From assembly GCA_018398815.1 (NCBI GenBank), contig CM031601.1, forward strand, positions 33,409,253 through 33,473,252: a DNA stretch of 64,000 nt. Reading direction: 5' to 3'. Source of the DNA: Conus ventricosus. Taxonomy: Eukaryota; Mollusca; Gastropoda; Neogastropoda; Conidae. Within the stretch, counting starts at the first letter, position 1, and the number at the start of each line of letters is the position of its first letter. This document shows positions 1 through 10,399 of the stretch, one piece after another. A program made the position numbers and the translations under genes. The notes beneath the pieces were generated by a model, which saw nothing but the letters and a program-made list of their open reading frames with translations, searched no databases and was not told the origin of the DNA.

Positions 1-744
1 GACGGGCGCCGTATGGTGTACACTGTCTGTATCCTCCTTCATCATCCACCAACACAATGTCACGTGCAATGGACGGGCGCCGTATGGTGTACACTGTCTG
101 TATCCTCCTCCATCATCCACCGACACAACATCACGTGTAACAGACGGTCGCTGTATGGTGTACACTGTCTGTATCCTCCTCCATCATCCACCGACACAAT
201 ATCACGTGTAACAGACGGGGCGCTGTATGGTGTACACTGTCTGTATCCTCCTTCATCATCCACCGACACAGTGTCACGTGTAACAGACGGTCGCTGTATG
301 GTGTACACTGTCTGTATCCTCCTTCATCATCCACCGACACAGTGTCACGTGTAACAGACGGTCGCTGTATGGTGTACACTGTCTGTATCCTCCTTCATCA
401 TCCACCGACACAGTGTCACGTGTAACAGACGGTCGCTGTATGGTGTACACTGTCTGTATCCTCCTTCATCATCCACCGACACAGTGTCACGTGTAACAGA
501 CAGGCGCTGTATGGTGTACACTGTCTGGATCCTCCTTCATCATCCACCGACACAGTGTCACGTGTACCAGACGGTCGCTGTATGGTGTACACTGTCTGTA
601 TCCTCCTTCATCATCCACCGACACAGTGTCACGTGTACCAGACGGTCGCTGTATGGTGTACACTGTCTGTATCCTCCTTCATCATCCACCGACACAGTGT
701 CACGTGTAACAGACAGGCGCCATATGGTGTACACTGTCTGTATC
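1..744. repeat. 71-bp minisatellite, about 10.5 copies
   Basis: Unit starts are seen at 1, 72, 143, 214, 286, 357, 428, 499, 570, 641 and 712, so the period is 71 bp with one 72-bp unit. Each unit carries GTGTACACTGTCTGTATCC and a near-invariant TCACGTG (E-box core). The left edge is cut by the window, so the array may be longer. Because 71 is not a multiple of 3, the open frames across it change reading frame at every unit and are not credible genes. Confidence 0.95.
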
Positions 745-1687
745 CGCCATGTAACCCACTTCCTGTCAATCAGGGCTGGCAAAGTGGTCAGTCACTTGAA
801 ATTGCTCATTCGCCGCATGACGTACTTCGCCAATGGCAAATTAGTTTTTCAATTAAAAAAAAATCTTCAGAATAAAAGAAACGTTTCTGCACGGCACTTC
901 ATCTCTATGATATTATTGTTTCCTTTATTCATTCAAGGTATATTCCTTCCCCTTGGTAAGTCGCAAATCAATATAGTATTTGTATGTTTTCATTATGGAT
1001 CTCCTAAAGGTATGAAAAATCTACGCTTCAGAACACGAAAACGGTATTCTGTATAGTTTTGTGGACCTTCTTCATTTCATTGTACTATAAATACGCAAGT
1101 TTTGTTGAAAAGAAAACAAGCACAGTATTAGTAGGTTTGACCTTTTGATTCAGGCACTCTCAACATGCATAAAATGTTACTGGTCGGTAGAACTGCTTTG
1201 CTAAACTCTGTCTTCTTCCTCTGTCTGCGTCTCTGTCAATCAACTCTACGACCGTCTTCTATGACCGTCTACCACGAAACGAGTGGGATGGAAATCATCA
1301 TCAGTCCTTCTCAACTGCTTTTCTCACAACCCTTCCCGGTAGTTGATGCCCAGTCGTTAATCCTGCACTGCTGTCTACGTCAGATGACCAGGGCCTCCAT
1401 CACACAGTCTGTTACAGTGGGTGCCCTCTCCACAGACTGTCTGGAGCACCCTCAATGCCGTGTTTTCATTGATTCTCTCCATTTCCGTGAAAAGCATTTC
1501 CATCTACAATTTGCAGATTTTTTCCCTTTTCTTGACAGAAACATCTGAAATCAGTGGGACTAAAATCTACCGAAGCCCAAACTTAAATACTAAACTTCAC
1601 AATGCCATCTTCATCTTGCATTCAAACAGTCTGTCATCCGCTATCAAAGCGTTGCGCCATCCTGTAACCAGCAACTATTTGTTCGAA
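745..1687. other. Single-copy-looking sequence, no recognised gene
   Basis: AT-rich, no repeat structure. A 127-codon plus-strand frame (1165-1548) begins with a hydrophobic, leucine-rich stretch resembling a signal peptide, but no homologous domain is recognised and nothing else supports expression. I treat it as probably chance. Confidence 0.4.
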
Positions 1688-1803
1688 GAGTCCACCATTC
1701 TGCGTATAGAAAGAGTCTACTATCTTGAATCCAGGAAGCCTACTATCCCGAATGTAGGGAGTCTACTGTCCTCTAAACGAGTTTACCATCCTGTATCCAA
1801 GAA
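1688..1803. repeat. Degenerate 20-25-bp tandem repeat, about 5 copies
   Basis: Successive units start with GAGTCYAC/GAGTTTAC at about 1688, 1713, 1737, 1759 and 1779, each followed by a variant of TATCCTGAATCC. It abuts a long (GT)n tract, so it may be an old minisatellite next to a younger microsatellite. Confidence 0.6.
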
Positions 1804-1804
<1 letters not shown>

Positions 1805-1892
<88 letters not shown>

Positions 1893-1975
1893 CGTGTGCG
1901 TGTGTGTGTGAGTGTGAGTGTGTGTGTGTATGCGTATGTATGTGTGTGCGTGTATGTGTGTGTACACGTGCACGC
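1805..1975. repeat. (GT)n microsatellite with GC and GA interruptions
   Basis: Almost pure TG repeats to about 1888, then a decaying tail containing TGCG, TGAG and TATG variants. This is a Z-DNA-capable alternating purine/pyrimidine tract. Confidence 0.98.
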
Positions 1976-2459
1976 ATATACCTAACACTGACGTTGAAGA
2001 AAACATTTTCTTTTCCTTTCAATGTTTTCTTTTCTTTTTCTATAGAAAACATAACGGCTCGATACATTTGTCCCTGTGGAAACTTTTTTCAACTGGTTTT
2101 AATCTATGTTCTGCATGTATACATACATACATTTAAAGCGACCTAATTCACCATCTTTTGGCGCGACTACCCCTCATAGTGAACGCAGACCTCTGTTGTC
2201 AAACGCTGCAAGCCAGACTGGGGCAGGTGGCGACACAACCGTCTGCTGAATCAGTGCTGCCATCTGTGCACAGCCTCCCCCCCCCCCCCCAACACCTCTC
2301 CCCCTTGACCTCTGACCCAGCTAGCCCTCCCCCCCCCTCTTTCTCCCTGTCCATCCCGTGTGACCTCCATCCCCGCTCTTTGACCCTTGGCCCGGGGGTG
2401 AACTGGGGACATGCTGCACGTGTCTCCACAGGTACTGACCGAGCCGGGAGTCTTGCTTT
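1976..2459. other. No recognised gene; short poly-C
   Basis: Unique-looking sequence with C-rich runs near 2278-2290 and 2328-2338. No domain or RNA gene seen. Confidence 0.4.
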
Positions 2460-2545
2460 AATGATGACGACGGAGATGATGGTTATGATGATGATGTGAT
2501 GATGACGATGATGATGATGATGATAAGGAGGAGGAGGAGGAGGAC
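2460..2545. repeat. (ATG/GAT)n and (GGA)n trinucleotide tract
   Basis: Imperfect ATGATG/GATGAC repeats from 2460 to about 2525, followed by GAGGAGGAGG. The methionine- and arginine-rich frames here come from the repeat. Confidence 0.85.
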
Positions 2546-3017
2546 AACTGCTCGACGCCACGACACAGCAATTCTGTTTTCCACACACACACACAAATGT
2601 TATCTTCAATTTTCCTCCGCCAATAATTGCATTCAAGACATCACCGGTGAGAGAATTCAAAAACATACAGTGACGTGCAAATAACTGCACTCAAAATGTT
2701 ACTCGTGACAGCATTCAAAACCATAGACTGATGTTCACGTATACTGAAAACTGATCACAAACTTGACATCACATCCTCCTGATGATGCCTCCAAGACCTA
2801 ACTTTTCGTCTGCGTCTCGCTTAAAAACCAGTAAATTCTGTGAAGACAGACACACGCAGGACACGAATATCCCCTCACGTTCATTCTGGTCTCCAGTGCG
2901 CATGCATGACTTGGGGAAGGGTACCAAAAACAAGTTCCAGAACTGAAGAAGTAAGTGATCACTGGCCATCCATTTTCTCACAGCATACCTTTTGTTCCGA
3001 ATTTTATGACTGCAAAG

Positions 3018-3018
<1 letters not shown>
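2546..3018. other. No recognised gene
   Basis: Unique-looking, AT-rich, with a short (CA)7 near 2582. I see no conserved domain in any frame. Confidence 0.4.

Positions 3019-3102
<84 letters not shown>
3019..3102. repeat. (GA)n microsatellite
   Basis: About 38 AG repeats ending in GGAGAGAAACC. Purine strand on plus. Confidence 0.98.
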
Positions 3103-3103
<1 letters not shown>

Positions 3104-3328
3104 ACCAAAAAAACTCAAAACTCAAATAGTTTAATTGCAAAGGCCACCGACCTATCTGCAATGAGGTCAAGAACAAAAGTAGAACACGCTGAATAAAGCG
3201 TGTTTCTCTGGGGAAAAAAAGTAGAACACACAAGCGCTCGGCGCATATACTGAAAATTATGAAAGACAATATTTGCGTAACAGAATGTTCTTCCTGAAAT
3301 TATTCTGGCATTTTTGTGTTAACTGATA

Positions 3329-3332
<4 letters not shown>

Positions 3333-3413
<81 letters not shown>
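3333..3413. repeat. (GA)n microsatellite abutting a LINE 3' end
   Basis: About 40 uninterrupted GA repeats. The right edge (3414) is the 3' terminus of the minus-strand LINE fragment, so read on the LINE strand the tract is a (TC)n tail. Confidence 0.97.
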
Positions 3414-3417
<4 letters not shown>

Positions 3418-3765
3418 CAGATAATTTATTCATAAAAAGTACATGGCCCCTAATGAAGGGGTGTGTGAAGACGTAAAACGCAATGATTATATCCAGTCAT
3501 ACATATAGAATGAAATGCCAGTAACTGCACACATTCTATGGACGTGCCAATTTCTCTGTCTTTAAAGGCTTTGTACCAAAACAATGACATTCAGCACAAA
3601 CAGATTTCCAGAGAAGGCTTGTTTTAGACAAAGATGGCTTCCCGCAATATGTGAGTTTACTGAACTTTTCTCCAATGCTGTGACAGCTGGCCAGCAAAGA
3701 ACGAAATGCAACCCGGTTTCCTGCGATTCGTTGCATAAAAGACAAAGCAAATAACGATTGTTTAG
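3414..3765 (-). mobile_element. LINE 3'-end fragment, same family as the 27.4-30.0 kb element
   Basis: The minus-strand translation carries a C-terminal zinc-knuckle-like CxxC motif followed by GLHFVLCWPA. This matches CPLCKESPENEIHFVLCCPA near the C-terminus of the LINE at 27.4-30.0 kb, and PSLSK and YKAF blocks follow in the same order after a frameshift. The 3' untranslated end is also shared: CCCCTTCAT, then GAATAAAT, then ATCTGAAAATCTCTCTC here versus ATCCGAATCTCTCTC there. Only the last 60-70 codons and the 3' UTR are present, so this is a 5'-truncated dead copy. The 5' breakpoint is uncertain by a few tens of bases. Confidence 0.85.
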
Positions 3766-3976
3766 TGTATGTTCCAGAGCAAAGCTAATTCGGTATTCCC
3801 AATTTGAATCGTGTTTGTTCGTTTGGTTTGGTTTTGCTGTCTCCTCTTCCGTACCAACTCAGTGGCACTGCACCCACGTCCTGTTCTCTCCGGAACCCTG
3901 TCCACAGCCACAGCCCCGGCACCGGCAATCCACAGGGAGCAGTCAGTGTCAAGTCGACAAGAGGGCAACTACCAGT

Positions 3977-3990
3977 CTGTGTGTGCGTGC

Positions 3991-4077
<87 letters not shown>
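3977..4077. repeat. (GT)n microsatellite
   Basis: TG repeats from 3977 with early GCGTGCGT interruptions, then pure to 4077. An (AC)n tract about 190 bp downstream is complementary to it. Confidence 0.97.
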
Positions 4078-4079
<2 letters not shown>

Positions 4080-4267
4080 GGCCTGTGCATTTGTGTTTAC
4101 GTGGCAAGTACGGGTAGAGAGCTAATTTTGTTGTTGAACTGCCACTTCAGCATCATCATGCCGTAAATCAGCACAGACAGCATCCCACTCCCTTCACATA
4201 CCTTAAGCATGCCCCGACCCTCTTGACTTCAATACTGGCTACACAAATGCCTATGTCTACTTCACAC

Positions 4268-4268
<1 letters not shown>

Positions 4269-4323
<55 letters not shown>

Positions 4324-4358
4324 GCACGCGCGCGCGAGCACACACACACACACACACA
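4269..4358. repeat. (AC)n microsatellite with central GC-rich part
   Basis: Pure CA from 4270 to about 4318, then CGCACGCACGCGCGCGCGAG, then CA again. Flanked on the right by a poly-C run at about 4391-4403. Confidence 0.97.
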
Positions 4359-4469
4359 TACATATGCACAGTGAAAAACTTCTGTTTGTACCCCCCCCCC
4401 CCCTCCCTCCCCTTACAAGCTCTTCTTTTTGTTCACACATCAAGTCATCTTCGGCTGTATAAGTCTGTA

Positions 4470-4520
4470 AGTATGATGAGAACACTGTAAGTATGATGAG
4501 AACACTAACATGATGAGGAC
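4470..4520. repeat. 20-bp direct repeat, 2.5 copies
   Basis: GTAAGTATGATGAGAACACT occurs twice head to tail and is followed by a diverged third partial copy (AACATGATGAGGACAC). Confidence 0.8.
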
Positions 4521-4633
4521 ACATTCATTGGATTTATATTTCAACAAATCACCTTTAACACTTTGACGGAAGGTGGAGCTTGTATTGAGAATAAATGGGA
4601 GTGGGTGGGAGGTTAGGAAAGAAAAATTTTGAG

Positions 4634-4664
<31 letters not shown>

Positions 4665-5565
4665 CAATTCTGTCAAGCCCAACAGATGGGGAACAGCCAG
4701 TGGCGGTCTGCGGGGACTTCAAAGAGCGGGGAGTTGTGCTCTGGGCCCTGTAGGAGCGGATTAGACGACCGCCGAATCGAACCACGGCCCCCAACACCTG
4801 TGTCTGTGTGGTCTCTGGCTGTCCACACGGGGCCATAAGCGAATGGCATAAACCACGGAGTTTTGAACGACCTTGGAATAACATTAACAGCTTCCCCTCC
4901 TGTCCCCCAGCCCCCTTTCCCCCAACCTCTCTCCACCCGTCGTCCGCTGTCAGGGCAGCTCATCTTAGCCAGTACAATGGCCGAGCTGGCGAACACAAGA
5001 TGACAAGTTCCAAGTTCAAATGCCAGGTTTGCCTGTGTTAAAGAAATGGCATTCTTGTTGTCCAGTTTAACGGGTAGTCGGTCTGGTGGTTATCAGGGTA
5101 AAATTTGAGTGGAAGCTGGACAATCGGGGGTGATTCATTATTTACAGGTGTGTGTCCTTTTTGATCACGATAGGATGCAATTATACAGTGTATTGAGGAG
5201 TCCTTGTGTGCTGACCGAATGGCTATGACACAATTCACACCTGTCAAAGAAGAAAGGAGACAACCCACTATTAACAAGCGTCCTTTGGGTGGTATAAGCG
5301 GTAGAGGTGACACAGGCATACGATGTCCATCCAAGAGAACATGCAGGTGTTTCATACCCCTAATTCCCGAATATTTCCCTCACCTCCACCCAGTCTGCCT
5401 CTGCCCTGCCCTCTCCTCTTGCCTAAACACATTTTGTTTTATAGACTTCATAGTCCCGGTAAAAATTTCGGATTTGGAATCTTTTTTAAAATACCCAATG
5501 TTGCCGTGATGAAACACCGCGCAAACAGCCAGAACCTCCAGGAGACGCTCACAAGTCGGCACTCT
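4521..5565. other. No recognised gene; short (GA)n
   Basis: Contains (GA)n at 4634-4664. On the minus strand near 4768-4785 there is GGTTCGATTCGG, close to an RNA polymerase III B box, but no convincing A box at the right distance and no cloverleaf. Nothing coding recognised. Confidence 0.4.
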
Positions 5566-5733
5566 TTCTCTCCAATGGAATCGGAGCAGTGGCGCAGTCG
5601 GCAATGTTTCTCTCCAATGGAATTGGAGCAGTGGCGCAGTCGGCAATGTTTCTCTCTAATGGAATCGGAGCAGTGGCGCAGTCGGCAGTATTTTTCTCCA
5701 ATGGAATCGGAGCAGTGGCACAGTCGGTGTGCG
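5566..5733. repeat. 42-bp minisatellite, 4 copies
   Basis: Unit starts (TCCAATGGAAT) are spaced by exactly 42 bp from 5571. Each unit contains GGAGCAGTGGCGCAGTCGG, which resembles a tRNA A box (TGGCGCAGT). Because 42 is a multiple of 3, the frames remain open across it, which is not evidence of coding. Confidence 0.92.
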
Positions 5734-5902
5734 CGAGCGTGTCATTTGTACACGCTAAAACTGCGTCCTAAAAGCACACACACGTACAGTGTCCTATGTG
5801 CGCCTGTGTCACGGTCGCTGGTGTCTTCCTCTAAATCCAACTGCTGCGCTTTCTTCAACGCGTCTTTTAGGCACTCCCCTGTGTGCTGCTGCAGCCAACG
5901 AT

Positions 5903-6270
5903 GCTGTCAAGGCAGTATGGCCGCTTATCCTGTCAAGGCAGTATGGCCGCTTATGCTGTTAAGGCAGTATGGCCGCTTATGCTGTCAAGGCAGTATGGCC
6001 GCTTATGCTGTCAAGGCAGTATGGCCGCTTATGCTGTCAAGGCAGTATGGCCGCTTATCCTGTCAAGGCAGTATGGCCGCTTATGCTGTCATGGCAGAAT
6101 GGCCACTTATGCTGTCAAAGCAGTATGACCACTTATACTGCCAAGGCAATATGAGCACGTATGCTGTCAAGGCAGTATGGCCATTTATGCTGTCAAGACA
6201 GTAGTATGACCACTTATGCTGTCAAGGCAGTATGGCTGCTTATGCTGTCAAGGCAGTCTGGCCGCTTGTT
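5903..6270. repeat. 26-bp minisatellite, about 14 copies
   Basis: Core GTCAAGGCAGTATGGCCGCT repeats with a 26-bp period (TGTCAA at 5905 and 5931 and so on). The first units are almost identical. After about 6100 the units diverge (GACCACTTAT variants) and one has a small insertion near 6197, so the right edge is older. Confidence 0.95.
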
Positions 6271-6773
6271 AGCATTGCAAGACGTTGCCTCCATCTCCCT
6301 CAGTCCTGGTGCAGACACTTTCAGAGTCATGATCTCACGGCAGATTCGCACACGATCCCTGACTCCGACATTGTGCCGAGGTTGAAGCCATTTTCCCGTT
6401 TTCCCATTGGGCTCCAGCGGAGGAACAGGACAGCAGTGCCTTTAACGTCCCCCAATGGCAGCTTTCTGAACGCCGGCTCCTTCAGAAGCACCAAGGCGTG
6501 AGAAGCATTCCACAGACATCTGATGAACTACCTATACCAAGCACACTCTACAGGCTTGGAAACTATAGTGACATTCAGGACGGCCACACAGCGTGGTGAA
6601 GGTTCGCCAGGCGGATACCACAGCACCAGGGATAAATGTTATCCGTTCAAAGTTGTAGCTATGGAGTTTGAAAGCTGGTTACTTTTAATTCTTATTCATG
6701 TGCTGTTCCTTAAAAACTGAAAAAAAATTTTCATGTTTCTTGAATTCGTCTTAATGTTAATGTCCTCTCTTTG
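6271..6773. other. No recognised gene
   Basis: Unique-looking sequence without a recognisable domain, RNA or repeat. Confidence 0.4.
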
Positions 6774-6798
6774 AGAGAGAGAGAGAGAGAGAGAGGAG

Positions 6799-6859
<61 letters not shown>

Positions 6860-6866
6860 TGTGTGT
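6774..6866. repeat. (GA)n microsatellite with short (GT)n end
   Basis: GA repeats interrupted by GGAGAGAGG, then pure to about 6855, then GTGTGTGTG. Confidence 0.96.
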
Positions 6867-7666
6867 GTGAAGGAGGCGGTGGGGACAGGGGGAGGGGATA
6901 ATTGGAATCATACACTACAGCTTCTACGCCCAGCTAGCCTTCCAACAAAAGGAACAGACAGGTCACTGTTATGACAGCTGCACATCTGCCCCCCCCCCCT
7001 CTCCTCCCCCCCCCCCCAAGCCTCAATGCCCTCCCAGCCCACCTCCATTCCCCCCTCCCCCTCTTTTCGAGTTCCTTGCGGTAGTTGACGTCCCACTAAG
7101 TGCAGTATATGAAGCCGGCCCGCTGCGTGCCGGCAATGTTATCTCTGTTCTGTCCCCCTATCCCACCCCATCTCACCATCTACTGGCAGCACAGGCCGTC
7201 AGGCTGAAACTGTGATCTATACCTACCACACCTGACCAGGAGACAGGGAAAGGGGAGGCGGCAGTATGGGTGGGGGGAGGGAGGGAAGGGGAAGGACATG
7301 CAGCTGCCGGGCGAGTGGTCAAGGGGAGGGGTTGATTTGTCCGGCCTGTTTGTGATGGCGATCGCCCCCTTGCTATCAAACGTCGGTAGTTTAAAGTGCT
7401 GGATTCCCCGCTCAATGGGCCTCCGCTCCGCCCGTCTGTCTGGCACCCTTTCATCAGTATACCCCCAAACATGACAATACCCATGCATGCTGCAGCAGCC
7501 CACACCTGCACTGTCACACACACGTGGACAAAGAGAGGAGAGAAAGGGAAGGTGATCAGTAATCCCCACCCCATCCCTCCGCCCTCACTGTGGTGATTTA
7601 TTAATCTTGGCCTGTATGCACCTAGTGATTTCAAATCATCAGCGGGAAAAAACTCTTTTCTACAGG
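6867..7666. other. GC-rich sequence, no recognised gene
   Basis: Poly-C runs near 6989-7017 and purine-rich blocks near 7250-7290. The open frames here are short and compositionally biased, and no domain is recognised. Confidence 0.4.

Positions 7667-7708
<42 letters not shown>
7667..7708. repeat. (CT)n microsatellite
   Basis: About 20 CT repeats. Confidence 0.96.
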
Positions 7709-7710
<2 letters not shown>

Positions 7711-7940
7711 GTCCATTTGTCTCCTCTCCCCCTGTCCTCCTGCAGACGTTAAGAGGCCTCAGTGCAATGTTATTTTAGGACAGTTAAAGTGAAAGTCCCA
7801 AAGCTTCATGGCCCAGGGGTGGGCGGGGTGGGGGGCATTGAATTGTTGGAGGTTCACCGTGTCTGGCCCAGGGCATGATGGTCGGCTGGCTCATTCCTCT
7901 CCTTCAGCTGCCTTACCTTTACCTGACCCGAATCAGGTAC

Positions 7941-8270
7941 CCCTTTACTGCTGGGTGGACAGACAGGGGGTTCAAACCGTACACATCCCACCCCATGAGT
8001 ACTGCTGGGTGGACAGACAGGGGGGTTCAAACCGTACAAAACCCACCCCATGAGTACTGCTGGGTGGACAGACAGGGGGGTTCAAACCGTACAAATCCCA
8101 CCCATGAGTACTGCTGGGTGGATAGACAGGGGGGTTCAAACCGTACAAATCCCACCCCATGAGTACTGCTGGGTGGACAGACAGGGGGGTTCAAACCGTA
8201 CAAATCCCACCCCATGAGTACTGCTGGATGGATAGACAGGGGGGTTCAAACCGTACACATCCCATCCCAC
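7941..8270. repeat. 55-bp minisatellite, 6 copies
   Basis: CTGGGTGGAC/CTGGATGGAT starts at 7951, 8005, 8060, 8114, 8169 and 8224, giving periods of 54-55 bp. Each unit contains GGGGGTTCAAACCGTACA, a partial match to the B-box consensus GGTTCRANYC. Variants are mainly one-base indels in the G and C runs. Confidence 0.95.
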
Positions 8271-8562
8271 ATTCATAAACGTCAGCTCTGCAGGCAAACA
8301 CTTCTTGTTTTGGAAGTGGTCAGAAAATCGTTTACTGTCTCTGACTGTTGAGCTCAGTATCTAACTGCTCCAGGTGCACGAACAGCAAAAGACACTGTGA
8401 ACAGAACGCTCTGATGGGCCTTGCCCCTCACCATGAGGACACACATATCATACAACAGAAATTACTATGTCAACTACAGTGCGCAACAGCTTGCACGGTG
8501 ATGACACTCTTCTCACATAGCAGGTTCTCTAAGTCTAGATATATACATCTATATTTAGATAG

Positions 8563-8670
8563 GCATGTATGTATGTATGTATGTATGTATGTATGTATGT
8601 ATGTATGTATGTATGTATGTATGTATGCATGTATGTGTGTATGTACGTATGTATATATGTATGTATGTAT
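8563..8670. repeat. (TATG)n tetranucleotide microsatellite
   Basis: About 20 near-perfect TATG units, then TGTGTATGTACG variants. Confidence 0.96.
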
Positions 8671-8689
8671 ATATAAACGATAAAAAATA

Positions 8690-8780
8690 TATATACATAT
8701 ATTCTATTCTATTCTCTTATATATATATCATCATATCATAATTATATTATATCATATCATATTATATTACATTGTATAGA
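8690..8780. repeat. AT-rich simple sequence
   Basis: Runs of ATATAT, ATTCTATTCT and ATCATATCATA. No gene content. Confidence 0.8.
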
Positions 8781-8865
8781 TATGAAGTGATGCTCCTTGT
8801 TTATCGCGGGCTGTAGTCAGGTACTAAAGTGATTTGTGTTTTGATCAGTTCCGAATTAAGTTTCT

Positions 8866-8892
8866 CTGAGGAAGGCAAGACTGCCGAAACGT
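8866..8892 (+). other. Hammerhead-ribozyme-like core (degenerate)
   Basis: CTGAGGA fits the hammerhead core CUGANGA. One extra A follows, then a perfect 4-bp stem GGCA/TGCC with loop AGAC, then GAAA and CGT. This is the order core, stem II, GAAA. I cannot find a good stem III or a UH cleavage site, so activity is unlikely. Such motifs are known in Penelope-like elements and other retroelements. The downstream flank runs into (CT)n. Confidence 0.35.
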
Positions 8893-8935
8893 AAGAGAAA
8901 AGGATACAACTTGTTTTGTCTGTCTTAGCTGTTGA

Positions 8936-9024
<89 letters not shown>

Positions 9025-9096
9025 AAAGACAGACAGGCATATATGTAGACAGAGAGACAGGCAGACAGATAGATAGACAGATGTAGATAGACAGAA

Positions 9097-9187
<91 letters not shown>

Positions 9188-9210
9188 CAGATAGATAGAT
9201 AGACGGATAG
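8936..9210. repeat. Compound (CT)n, (AT)n and (GACA/GATA)n microsatellite
   Basis: CT repeats to about 8989, TA repeats to about 9020, then imperfect GACA and GATA tetranucleotides, with the purest GACA at about 9100-9145 and GATA at about 9146-9185. Confidence 0.96.
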
Positions 9211-9576
9211 AGTAACAAACAATGATTGTAATAGAGTAGCAAACGAGAATCGTAACCTTTCAACAAGGAGGAGATGGAAGAAGTCTTGTCGTCCTATTAT
9301 TAAGAAGCGAAAGGACAGATACGTGGTGAAAATGCGAATGCCTTTGACTATGAAATGTAAGACAGACTGCTGGGAACAGGCAAACCGGTATGATCATCAC
9401 TGACCTGAACAATGAAATACACAGCAATCTCCGGACGACCTGAATGGATGCAGCCACCATGACTTCCTGGGCAGTACCTATTGTTCTACCGTGCATCCGT
9501 TTTCAGTGTCTACAAAGAAGGCTATTTTCGGAAATGCACTGTTATGTACTTTGCGATATGAATATACACAGATTCT
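9211..9576. other. No recognised gene
   Basis: Unique-looking sequence between a GATA tract and the (CT)n tract that precedes the CR1-like LINE. Confidence 0.4.
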
Positions 9577-9598
9577 GTCTCTCTCTCTCTCTCTCTCT
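9577..9598. repeat. (CT)n tract at a LINE 5' breakpoint
   Basis: About 10 CT repeats immediately before LINE-derived coding sequence starts (ISL...DKW frame). Confidence 0.9.
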
Positions 9599-10340
9599 AA
9601 TTGATAAATGGCGTTCTAATACATATGATGAAAAGATTACTGGCGTTCTCTTTGTTGACTTTGTAAAGGCTTTCGATGTGACTAACCACGTTCTACTCTT
9701 TAAAAAAAAAAACAACCTTAGATAATATGGTTTATCAAACAAAAAACATTAAAACTCATTTCATCATTCTTAAACAACAGAGATCAGTTCATTTTCGATA
9801 ACAGACATGAACCCCTTTTACCTGGCAGATGTAGTTTTCCCTTAGGTTCTGTCCTTGGCGCTGTTCTCTTCTCGATGTATATGTATTAATGAAACTTTTA
9901 TTCTTACATGCTTTCTTGTTCGCAGATAACACAAACATTCATACTGCTAGTGTTGAAGACGAATTACAGATAATCGAATGGTCTAAAACAAATCATATAC
10001 GTTTGAACCCCAAACAAATCAAAACATATGTTAATAACTACGAGACAAAAACGACAAAACCATTCCCGTTCTTCTGCTCTACTATACACTAATGACAAAA
10101 ATATGAAGGAGGTAGACTGCCATAAAGTCTGAGGAGTAGTTTATTGACAATGATCTATAGTCGTCTGAACATGTATGAAGTATGTAAAATGGTGTCAAAA
10201 AAGATGTATCTACTGTCTAAAATAAAACACTTCTGAACATCCCACTCTCGCAAAATATTTTTCATTGCTTACATCTCCTGTAAATCATGCCTCCACCATT
10301 TGGAACTCAGCCCGTGAGCATATCATGAAACCACTACTTC
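9599..10340 (+). pseudogene. Decayed CR1/L2-like LINE reverse transcriptase
   Basis: The frame at 9600-9725 reads DKWRSN...GVLFVDFVKAFDVTNHVLL, the reverse transcriptase motif A region (F-V-D-F-x-K-A-F-D). After a frameshift near the A-run at 9700, LPGRCSFPLGSVLGAVLFSMY corresponds to motif B (PQGSVLGPLLFS). LFADNTNIH near 9910-9930 is the FADD box with the second Asp replaced by Asn. Further on, VDCHKV-GVV and SPVNHASTIWNSA-like remnants follow in order. Stops and frameshifts are frequent, so it is dead. The endonuclease and 5' half are missing. The clade call (CR1/L2 type) rests on the FVDFxKAFDxxNH signature and is moderately sure. Confidence 0.8.
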
Positions 10341-10399
10341 GTCTTTATTTTGTATTCTCATATCAATTAACTAATTTTCGTTTGATTGTTTGTTTATAA

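Noticed and set aside
1165..1548. 127-codon frame with a signal-peptide-like start
   Set aside because: Single short frame, no homology recognised. Hydrophobic N-termini arise easily in T-rich sequence.
1421..2146. Cys/Val-rich, His/Thr-rich, Leu/Ser-rich or Arg/Glu-rich frames at GT, AC, CT and GA tracts
   Set aside because: Dipeptide translations of microsatellites throughout the window.
4700..4870. Possible minus-strand tRNA or SINE around GGTTCGATTCGG
   Set aside because: B box present but no A box at the expected spacing, no cloverleaf and no A-rich tail.
5323..6204. 293-codon frame through the 42-bp and 26-bp repeats
   Set aside because: Two unrelated minisatellites are simply read through. 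No domain.
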